A stretch of DNA of 64,000 nt from Zygnema cylindricum (taxonomy: Eukaryota; Streptophyta; Zygnematophyceae; Zygnematales; Zygnemataceae): contig JBBHKE010003125.1 in NCBI GenBank assembly GCA_037447655.1, positions 90,621 to 154,620 of the forward strand, given 5' to 3'. The notes beneath the pieces are model-generated. The model did not search any database, was not told where the DNA came from, and saw only the letters and a program-made list of their open reading frames with translations. The stretch's first letter is position 1. Every line of letters begins with the position of its first letter. Positions 55,459 through 64,000 of the stretch are shown piece by piece. The position numbers were made by a program, and so were the translations under genes.

Positions 55459-55533
55459 ATGACAACGCTTGTGCGTTCTCCTAAATTAATTCTCTGCAGA
55501 GGGAAGTGTGGACTTCAATTTAAAAGTGACTAG
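55459..55533 (+). pseudogene. COPA-4 pol C-terminal tail
   Basis: RSPKLILCRGKCGLQFKSD then TAG, the usual end of COPA RNase H. The purine tract aaaataaggggag follows at 55534-55546. The central RNase H segment is missing. Confidence 0.82.
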
Positions 55534-55546
55534 AAAATAAGGGGAG

Positions 55547-56549
55547 TGTTGAAATTAAAGGTTTGCTTAGGTATTTTCTAGGTTACTTTATTGATTTAAA
55601 TAGAAGCAGGAAAAAGTAGAGGCAGCATGCTTCTAGCTTCTCTCTCTAGCCCCCATACTTGTCGTAGTCACTGAAGGCTGGAGAGAAAGCTAGAGCCATG
55701 GCTGCCAATGCTTCCGCTAAAGTCAGAAGGCAACCTTTTGGTAAACTTACCAAAAAGGTTGACGGACCTCGGATTTGATCATGGTACCTACTGTCCGTCA
55801 AAGTAGCCTAGTGTCGTTACCATGTAGCCTAGCACCTGTGTCGAAGCATATAGGGTACGATAGCTACTTAAAGACGTAGAAATAGATAAGTTCATTTAAT
55901 TGACAAACGGAACACAATCACATAGACATAGTTTGATAGAATTGCATCGAAAAGTATTGCTTGTATTTTAAACGGCTATAAATTAAGGTTGATATTAATC
56001 GAACAGTGGAGGAAGAAGTCGGGATCACGAAATGGACGATTTGGCGGTTTGCAGTCACATTCACACCAGATGACACGTGGCAACATGACATTGGATAGCG
56101 GCATCTCCGCGACATACCATGGCAAACCCGGATATGGCAGGTGTCGTCTTCTTGGCCATGTCGTACAATAGCCTTACAGAAAGTACTCCGGGCCAAGTTC
56201 CTTTCTGTATTGTACAGTGAATTTATTGGCTCCGTACTTCAGTAGTTGAGGGATTAGAGAGGGATTTAAGACATAGGAAAATTAGAGGTAGCCGCCTCTC
56301 TCTCTCACAGAGCTCCTAGATAAAAGTTCATCTTTGACCATTGATAATTAGTTGCTCAAGGGAGCAACTTCAAGGATTCTTTTTGTAACAGCTTAAGGGG
56401 AGTCTATTCTTCTAAGGGGTGAAGTCTTATCAGTCTGTATTATGTCAAAGTGTCACTAATACTCATACAAATTCTAAAGGATTGAGGCTATTTTAGGGGC
56501 TTCTGGTAAGCTGCCTACTCTGAGTATCAATGGAGGTCTCAAAGTTACA
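55547..56549 (+). repeat. COPA-4 3' LTR
   Basis: 1003 bp, TGTTGAAATTAAAGG to AAAGTTACA, followed by cgagt. ATG 56530 lies 20 bases from the end. A T-arm-like motif (ggatttgatcatgg) is near 55770. Confidence 0.93.
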
Positions 56550-57044
56550 CGAGTATAACTGAGGCTCATCTGGGCGATATAGCTTAGTTACCTTGTGAGT
56601 CGCGTGTTTTCCCTAATCCTTTTGTTGCTCCTTCTCCCTCCCTCAAACTCCAAAGCAGGGATGGAGGGAAGTCTTGGATTTCTCCTTCCTGTCTCATTAG
56701 CTCCCCTATCCATGGAAGCCAGTTCCGATTCCTCCACTTCTGCCTCCTTGAAGTCCATAGGAATATGTGAGGTTTCAGGTGGATCTCTTGTGTCTTGGAT
56801 CTACCTTGAATTTGCAATCTTTGTTTAGCTCATGTCCCTTTCGGGAAAGATGGAGTCCTCCTCACTTTTGGACTCAAATCTGATTCTTATTTTTTTGGTA
56901 TATTTAAAGGGGTCAAATGACTCCCCTTCATCCATGACAACTAGGTGCTTGACCAAAATGATATCTCTCTTTGCTAAGTCCTAGACTCTATACCCTTTGA
57001 CATCCTCACATATCCTACAAAGGATTCAGGTTTTCCCTTAGTAT
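56550..57044 (-). pseudogene. COPA-3 pol linker
   Basis: On the minus strand the linker between integrase and RT is readable in pieces: MDFKEAEVEESELASMDRG and LEFEGGRRSNKRI, with stops. It ends at the COPA-4 target site, within the TYGEAM-like segment. Confidence 0.8.
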
Positions 57045-57701
57045 CTAGTTTCCAATTTTCTTATCCATGTCAAAAATGTAAACTTGGCTACTGAATACTT
57101 TAAGGTGAGAGATATGTGGTTTCCTTCCAACCCATCTCTGATAAGGTGTCATTCCCTTTACAGCTGAGGTAAAGACTCTATTGTTAATGTAGTTGGCATA
57201 GTTCATGGCTTCTGCCCAAAATCTCTTTCCTATTTTGTTGTCGGCCAACATACTGCATGCACTATCTCCTAGTGTTCGGTTCAACCTCTCAGCTACCCCA
57301 TTTTGTTCTTGGTTATACGGTATGGTTTTATGGTGCTGAACTCCCTCATCTCTCAAGTATTCCTCAAATTGGTTAGAGGTATATTCCCCCCCATTATCAC
57401 TCCTTATTCTCTTAATGGGGGTTCCATGCAGCTTCTCACTCCAGGCTTTATATTCTTTAAAGTAAGTTGTTGTTTTTGACTTTGTTTTGAAAAAGTAGAA
57501 TCTAGAGTATCTAGACAAGTCATCATTTATTGCCAACATAAACCTCCTTCCTCTAACCGAAGGTACTTTTGCAGGTCCCTAGATATCTGTGTGGACCAGA
57601 TCTAGTACTTTCTCACCTTTATATGTGGCGGCTTTGGAAAAGGGAAGTTTGTGAGCCTTACCTTAGCCACTACAATCATCCATCATTTCATTGTCCAACA
57701 A
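57045..57701 (-). pseudogene. COPA-3 integrase
   Basis: Second catalytic Asp in IRSDNGGEYTSNQF and Glu in EQNGVAERLNRTLGDSA; GMTPYQRWVGRKPHISHLKV follows. The first-Asp region lies in a frameshifted stretch at 57540-57640. A stop follows KKIGN. Confidence 0.87.
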
Positions 57702-58197
57702 CTAAATGCCTTCTACTACCCCAAGCTTTTTCATTTCCCTCAACTTATCAAAATGCACATGCCCCAATTGCTTATGCCAAATCATCAACTTAGGAACACC
57801 AACATAATAAGCATTCTTCTTTTCATTACTCAGGTTAAGCTTAAACATTCTTTGGCTACCATTATCTACCGTGAAGAAAACTTCATCCCCAAACTTAGCT
57901 GTAAAGACTCCCTTTCTAGTGAAGGTATCAAACTCTTTGTCATCTAACACGGACGTAGAGACAAGATTTTTACTCAGCTGAGGAATGTAGAGTACATTTG
58001 AGAATGTGAGTATAGAAGTCTTACCCTCCACTAAGAATTTCAGATCTACTGACCCCACTAGATTTATAGGAACCACTCTCTTATCCCCATACTTTATCTC
58101 TACAGTAGGGATATTTCTTAGCTTAGTGAAGTGGTCCTTATCATGACACATATGCATGGATGCACCTGAGTCGATGATCCAATCTTCCTATGGAGCT
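57702..58197 (-). pseudogene. COPA-3 protease and pre-integrase region
   Basis: IIDSGASMHMCHDKDHF (active site just upstream of the open frame), VLYIPQLSKNLVSTSVL, then the integrase zinc region MIWHKQLGHVHFDKLREM. Confidence 0.87.
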
Positions 58198-59301
58198 TCT
58201 CAAATTTCTCAAAGGGCACACTTCTGTCTTCGAGAGATGTCCTTCTCCTTGAGACTCTCGTCAAGGAGAAGCTCCCCATCCTTCTTAGAAGGCTCGTCCT
58301 CAGTTTTTCCTATCACTTTTATGACCATAAGTGCCTTTTTCTTCCCTCCAGAAGAACTCCCTCCACGGTTCTCTTGGAGCCTCAGCTTCGACAGCTTGAC
58401 ACAATCCGCGATAAAGTGTCCCGACTTTTTGCAAAAATGACAAAGGCCCTTTGGGGGCCTTGGTCCTCCAGGTTGATCTCTTTCCACTTTGTAAGGTTTC
58501 TTCGAGTCCTTCCCCCATCGATTCCATCCTACATCTAGAGCTTGAATACTCTTTCCTCCTCTCCTAATCTCCATGGTGTTTTTCTGCACAAGTATCATTC
58601 GGACCACTATATTTCACTTCCATGAACTATCTTATTTCCTGTACTCGGTAGACTATGTTCTCGTAATCGTTTGGTAACTTAATGGTGAGAGTGTTAACTT
58701 TCATCTTCATTGTACTTGTCCACCTGACACTTTCCATCTCCATATACAAACAAGAAAGTACAATAATCTAACATCCTTTGTAAGTGTAACTCGTTAGCTT
58801 TTGCTCAGCCAACGGGAGATCCTGAATAGTACCTGCTCTATAGAGATCCACCAAACTCACCCACAACTCCTCGGCCTTGTAAATGTGAAGGTGGGAGGTG
58901 GCGAAAGCTTGAGTGAGGTGCCTTAGAATGAAGTTCTTCGCAGCCATGTTTACTTCTTCCCACATTTGAGTATCGTTCTCCGTGGTTTTCACGGCCGTCG
59001 CTCTCGGTGTCGTGGTAATAGGAGTGAGGGGCATCTCCTTTCCTTACTTCTTTTCGGACACACTGCTGTCCCCATCATCTGCCTCCTCCACTGAAGCAGT
59101 CGCTGCTGCAAAAATCCTTACTCCTATAAATCATGGTGGAATTCTTGAAGGTGGACGTTTCACTTGTCCGCTGACGAAACCCCAGTATCGTTTTTAGCAC
59201 AAACCCCCCATCATCATGGCTTCCCAATAGATGAATCCATATCCATTGAAAGTGGGCACCCTAGAGGGTGAGCCCATAACCTGCAATTTTGTGTCCTCCA
59301 T
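58198..59301 (-). pseudogene. gag: COPA-3 gag, starting inside the LTR
   Basis: ATG 59301-59299 opens MEDTKLQVMGSPSRVPTFNG through the primer site; a stop replaces Glu after GLC. Gag: EEVNMAAKNFILRHLTQAF, HIYKAEELWVSLVDLYRAGT; then stops. A CCHC knuckle CHFCKKSGHFIADC lies near 58400-58441. Confidence 0.85.
59267..59281 (-). other. COPA-3 primer-binding site
   Basis: ggttatgggctcacc, 14 of 15 bases complementary to the initiator tRNA-Met anticodon arm, directly after the LTR end ATTGCA. Confidence 0.85.
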
Positions 59302-60046
59302 TGGACTACAGAATTCAAGAAGCCTCTAGATAGTTTTTAGGTAACCCACTTCAAGCCGTAACCAAAGAAGGCAAATTGATAGTCTGACAACACCCCTATG
59401 TAGTTTGGACTCCCTTGAGTGTGTAGCAAAGAGAATCACTGAAAACGGCCAACCAACCGATAAGTTATGAGCCGGCAAAAATGCCAATTTACCACAAAGC
59501 TCTCTTAAAGAGAGGTGACTGCCTACCAGATTTTCCTAAGTCCTAAACCCCTCTCACAACCCCTATCTTTTGAAGTACGAACCAATCACATGATTGTAAA
59601 GTACAAAAAGGTAGTACTGATGTCCTTTTTGTACGACCTGTGTACGACAAGGCCACTGAGTGGAGGTGTGTCACCCTTCCACTTGTCCATATGTTTTCGG
59701 AGTTCCAGCGACGAAACTACTTCGTCGCTGGTCATCGCTACTTTAGCTACGAGAATGACTCGTCACTAAAAGAGTTCTCAGTACCATATCCTAACTGTAT
59801 GCCGTCGGATTAAATCTGACATTAAATTTCGACCGTCGAAACAAATGTCCGATTCATATGTTTCGTGCGAAATGACGTCCGCACTGAAATTTTAACTACT
59901 TCTATGTTCCTTTGTGCACATTTCAGTTAATTAGTTTCAAGACCATGTACCATTTTAAATATGTATCAAACACTATGTACTTTAACGGAGTTCTACGACA
60001 GACTGGTTAGAGCAAACGGCTACGCCGTACTCTACCGGTCGGAGGT
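59282..60046 (-). repeat. COPA-3 5' LTR, truncated
   Basis: It aligns with the solo LTR 22166-23213 to the ggttcgagt step at 60046, then stops. At about 59704-59797 it carries the end of the hairpin-bearing LTR found at 47626-48454. Confidence 0.82.
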
Positions 60047-62503
60047 TCGAGTAGAAACCAGCAGGTGGACCTTAGAACCAGGCAGGTTATGAAACATTCC
60101 TATTCCAAAGTAAAAATCTGCAACACGAGCATGGACAAAATCTGCAATGGCAACAAGAAGAGAATTTGCAACGCAAGCAGAAGCATGGCTACAAAAGCAG
60201 AAAATCATACAAACACCGTTTTACAAGGTAAGACAAATTTTGGGACTTGCTGGGAACAAAAGGGAAGTAGCAATGGAACTAAGTTCACGGAGTCACAAGG
60301 CAGTGGGAGGATTGGAAGCGACCAAAAAGGGAGCATCAAGTGCTTACCAAAAGCCGTCGACATCAAATCGGACAACGAGGGTTGCACCGTCGCATCCACT
60401 CCGATGATCAAAAATCCCCAACTCCGAATGCAATCTTCAACATCGACGCTCTCAAAATGACCCCAAATGGTGTGTACCTAACAAAACAGAAAGGCAAGGT
60501 CCACGGAAATGATCAGAACAGTAATCAAATGTTAGTAAAAAAAACATATCTCTAGAAGCCAAAACACAATTATCATGCAGCGGAAGCAATAATGGACAGG
60601 CAAGAGGTAAATGGGAATCACAAAAAAAGAAATGGTGATACATTAGAGAGAGTAGGAGTTAAGGTCAAGCAAAATGATTGAGAACTAAAGTTGAAAGCGA
60701 TAGAAGATAGTGGGAGAGTAGACAAAAAGGTAGAGGATGGTCAAAATAACTTACCACAAAAGAAACATGCAAGGAGTAGCAAGAGTTTCACACAAGTCAA
60801 CGGCATCCCCCATTTCCCATCTCCACACGCGTATCCAAAAACATCCCACAATCCAATCTTAACATCTAGGAATTCACAAAACCTGCAAGAAGCCAAAACA
60901 CAACAAAATATTAGCAATCATGGCTTATGTAGCAAGATAGCAAGAGACTCCCCCAAAGACACATAAAAAACGTGAGGAGAGACAGAAAGACAGCTACAAA
61001 AGTAACGAAAATAAAATGGATGCAGCTAGCAAACAACCTGTTAACTCACTAAAAGGAGGGGAAAACACTACTGTTTTGGTAGGAAAAGGAGAACTGAAAT
61101 TACCAAGGAGACCAGCAAAATATTTAGAGGATGGAGGAGGCCTCAAGGAGGCGACAGAAAATGAAAGCTCCACAATCCAAGCAAGGGAGGAGCAGATTGG
61201 GAATCCGGATGGACAGAAGTCACCCATGGAAGAAAATGATCCAGACAAGTGGCATCTTTTGCATAAGAGGCCTCACAAAAAGTCAGAGTTTGTAAGATGG
61301 ATAAAATATGAAAGAGAAAGTTAGAGACTCCTCGAATAGAAATCACCAAACAGCAATACAACTCAATTTTTGCAAATGTCAAGGGAGGGGACAGATCAAA
61401 ACTCACTATATCAAGCCAGAGAACACAAAGATAGTGGGAGAAGCAAAGCCCATCACTCCGAAATCCAATAAAATAATTAACCACAACAACTCAGCTTGCA
61501 CACAATTTCAAGATGTCAAAAACATTGAAAAGGAAGAGCAGGGAGAAGGCAACAGAATGACACTTAAGACATTTAAGGATGCACTGTTAACGGATTTCAC
61601 TAGAAAACATGCAATGAGGAACATGCTTGAGGTCAAACACAAGGAGCAAACTCAAGGGAATTTACCCCAAAGTTTTCAGAATCCACCAAGAAAACTATTC
61701 CAAAGAAGAAGGAGAAGGTGAAGAACGCGGATATGGCAGCAGAGCCAGTGAGTGGGAACATTCACAAATGCGAAAGAGCCAAAGGAGAAAGAGCAGAACG
61801 CGGATATGGCAGCAGAGCCAATGAGTGGGAACATTCACAAATGCGAAATTCTGCAGACATAATTTCTTGAGAATAGAAAGACATTGATTAAAAGAGGTGG
61901 AGGTGGCTCCAATCCAAAAGAGAACGGAGGGAGTTCTACATTGAATTGCCCACAGGAAGACTAAGCAAGGAAAATGGAGTTTGAAAAGGAAAAAACTGCA
62001 ACGAAAGGGAAGACTAACAATTTCCATTTTGCAAGCTTGAAAGGACAAGATGAAAGGAGGCGCAGATGCGTTGACCTAAGTACTGGTGGAGAAGGTTCAG
62101 GATTCAGCAACCTCCAAGAGTACATTATCATCTTTCAAAGGTACGATCCAGCAAGTGCGGTAGAGGCGCTCGATCAAATGTAATCCGACGGACGAGGTGA
62201 TGATAACCATTACAGCGAGGTAAGTACATGTTGAGTCGACTAGTATAGTCAAAGGTGTCAGTCCGCCGTCGACGCAATTCAATGTGAAGCAACATGGTCT
62301 AATCAAAATGCCGCTTGATTATTTCCAGGAAGTTTACCAGAAGTCTGATCGCGACGTCACACATATTCAAAATGGTGACCGAGGCACGATTTAACTATAT
62401 GACAAAAAAGACAACATGACAACGTCCTTTTAGATAGTGAAACGCTGTTTCGTATTTGAAACATCAAGTGAATAAGATACCTAAATGAACTGGAGTGGGA
62501 GTG
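60047..62503. other. Unassigned purine-rich region
   Basis: Open frames of 60-137 codons occur on the plus strand (for example 61016-61324 with KWHLLHKRPHKKSEFVRWIK), all without a domain I recognise. A 73-bp tandem duplication lies at 61724-61848. The region resembles 32234-33567 in composition. It may be a decayed non-LTR or LTR element. Confidence 0.3.
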
Positions 62504-62520
62504 TTGAAAAGTATGATTTC
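62490..62520 (+). other. Possible polypurine tract and LTR start
   Basis: ggagtgggag followed by TGTTGAAAAGTATG has the form of a 3' polypurine tract and LTR start. No matching second LTR is in the window. Confidence 0.35.
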
Positions 62521-62814
62521 GTGCGATACCAATTTATGGCGAGACGAACGATTCGAGGCGATTTGGGACAGCAGTACCATGAGTGATGTATGGACTTTGT
62601 CGATATTTTCAGCGAACCGATATTTAACCAAGTATATACCAAAATCGGGACTACAATACCGATCTATGATAGGACGTCACACGTGACAATTTCCAACAAG
62701 AAATCATGTGACAGAGAACAAAATCGAGCGTCCTCATTGGACATACTTATGGAGGACACAAAGACACATGCCATTCATCCATTGGACCACAATCCACCAC
62801 TTTATTAGGCATAT

Positions 62815-63310
62815 CACCACAGATGCACTCAGAAAGGGATAAATGGGCATGTAAGACAAGCATTTTTTTAAGGCATAAGGAATCAAAGCAAGGGCTTATG
62901 ATAAACAAGAGAAGCTTTTAGAAGAGAACACTTTGTCATACATTATTTAGTGAGAGTACAAGAATGTAGACTTCATAGACATTTCACATCATTACATTCA
63001 GTGTACAAATTAGATTAGAGAGTAGTTAAGAACTCTACTTTAGTCTTAGTTGAGATTAGGGATTACAAGTGTCTGAACTTCATAGTTATCTCTTTGGGGG
63101 CTCACCTTAGCTTTCGCTTAGTGAACCCTTGACTAGTTTTCTTATTATAAGCTGAGCTACAACTATCTTATCTATTCTAATGCGGATGTGATTGTATCCT
63201 CTTTATTCCTCTCTCAATCTCCTATTTATCCCCTTGTGATCTATCTCATTGTCCATCTAGTGATTGCCTGCGCTAAGTTAATCTGTTTGTGGCTGCAAGG
63301 GATTCCTCCG
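62815..63310 (+). repeat. Long inverted repeat, left arm
   Basis: It is homologous, in opposite orientation, to about 63520-64000. Shared blocks include gataaatggg, aacactttgt, tacaagtgt, gttatctcttt, cttagctttcgct and tgcgctaagt. Divergence is considerable. Probably two LTRs of one family in opposite orientation. Confidence 0.75.
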
Positions 63311-63519
63311 ATCGCTCAGATGGTTGTCCAAAAGCAACTTCCTTCCCTCTCTCGATGGTTGTCTCCGCATCTCCTTCTACGAGAGCATGTCGCAACTATG
63401 CTTGGGTGACGATTCCCAATAGGTGTCTCTCCTTAAGTAGTTGAGCTACTCGGCTTCTTCTTAATCCAATTCTAAAACCTAACTAATGCCCCGAGTGGGC
63501 CTATAACCTAAAAGCTTTG
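63311..63519. other. Spacer of the inverted repeat, with primer-site motif
   Basis: On the minus strand ggttataggcccact at 63508-63494 is the half-tRNA primer motif with one change, so the right arm may be a 5' LTR ending at 63509 and the element would run leftwards. Confidence 0.45.
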
Positions 63520-64000
63520 GTCCACAATGTAAGAGAGGGATCCCCCACAACCACAGACAGATAAGACTTAGCGCAAGTAATCAAAGGGTAGACACTAGAA
63601 AGGTCACAAGGTAAGAATAGAAAATTGTGATAGGTAAAGAGAGGGTAAAATCAACTTGACATAAGAAAAGACAAGATAGACGTAATTTAAATTTATGATA
63701 AAAAGGATAGTCAAGGAGTCACTTAGCGAAAGCTAAGTTGAGCCTCCAAAGAGATAACAATGAAAATCGGACACTTGTAACCCTTAATCTCAATTGATAC
63801 TAAAGCTGAGTTTTTCAACTACTCTTTAATCTAATTGTACATTGAATGTCATGATGTGATATCTCAATGAAATTTGCACCCTTGTTTCTCACTGTGCTAA
63901 GTTTTTCACAAAGTGTTATGTTCTGAAAGCTTGTTCTATGAGCCTTAATGAAATGCTTGCTTTGCTGGCCCATTTATCTCCTCCTCAATGCACCTTTGAT
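63520..64000 (-). repeat. Long inverted repeat, right arm (runs off window)
   Basis: Reverse-complement homologue of 62815-63310. It continues to the window edge, so its full length is unknown. Confidence 0.75.

Larger units (their letters stand above)
43707..56549 (+). mobile_element. COPA-4: rearranged Ty1/copia element
   Basis: Bounded by LTRs starting TGTTGAAATTAAAGG (43707 and 55547) and by the cgagt duplication. Inside are COPA-5 (44396-49497), gag-protease-integrase of COPA-4 (49648-51862), a COPB-4 fragment, RT, a MITE, part of RNase H, a 400-bp internal duplication and the 3' LTR. Part of its 5' LTR and its gag start were lost with the right end of COPA-5. Confidence 0.88.
42931..60046 (-). 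mobile_element. COPA-3: Ty1/copia element, minus strand, split by COPA-4
   Basis: Read on the minus strand: 5' LTR (60046-59282, truncated), primer site, gag, protease, integrase and linker (to 56555), then, after the COPA-4 insertion, RT (43701-43161). The duplicated target cgagt at 43702-43706 and 56550-56554 is perfect and the pol frame resumes across it. The RNase H and 3' LTR are missing or lie in the gap. Confidence 0.88.

Noticed and set aside
60047-62503. Host protein-coding gene or LINE ORF1
   Set aside because: Lys/Ser-rich open frames are short, in several frames and without a recognisable domain, splice pattern or RT.

Overview
This window is a nest of plant LTR retrotransposons. 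I see no intact host gene, rRNA or tRNA gene. The organism is very probably a land plant or streptophyte alga. The main evidence is Ty1/copia gag-pol with plant-type Gag (UBN2-like) domains, a chromodomain-bearing Ty3/gypsy element, and primer sites that match the plant initiator tRNA-Met. A DNMT3-like methyltransferase relic hints at a non-angiosperm lineage, but only weakly. I use local family names. COPA is copia with LTRs of about 1.0-1.06 kb starting TGTAGAAATT or TGTTGAAATT. COPB is copia with LTRs of about 0.74-0.85 kb. COPC is a gag-only copia-like element. CHR is the gypsy chromovirus.

Layout. 1-11355 is COPB-1, split at 3424-9886 by COPA-1. 11880-32233 is the chromovirus CHR-1. It has been invaded by COPC-1 (14119-19632), by a solo LTR (22166-23213) and by COPA-2 (24873-31268); COPC-1 in turn carries a solo LTR at 18049-19351. 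CHR-1 encodes gag, protease, RT, RNase H, integrase, a chromodomain and an extra sense reading frame before its 3' LTR. 33568-35397 is a truncated COPB-2. 35398-36524 is a decayed cytosine-C5 DNA methyltransferase. 37127-42800 is COPB-3 (minus strand). From 42931 to 60046 lies COPA-3 (minus), interrupted by COPA-4 (43707-56549, plus), which holds COPA-5 with its own solo LTR, a COPB-4 fragment and a hAT-type MITE. 60047-64000 is unassigned apart from a long inverted repeat. Most nesting steps are supported by target-site duplications and by coding frames that resume across the insertion.

Two themes link the copia families. First, the primer site next to each LTR reads ggttatgggcccacc or a variant, which matches the anticodon arm of initiator tRNA-Met and not the tRNA 3' end, implying a half-tRNA primer as in Drosophila copia. 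Second, at almost every LTR 3' end an ATG lies 20, 26 or 59 nt before the border, always in the same phase, so Gag translation starts in the LTR and reads through the primer site as Gln-Val-Met-Gly. COPA LTRs also carry a conserved stretch complementary to a tRNA T-arm.

Nearly all pol genes are broken, so the locus is a graveyard. The most unusual pieces are the methyltransferase, the in-frame primer sites, the gag-only element and the extra chromovirus reading frame. All identifications come from reading motifs; no database search was run.
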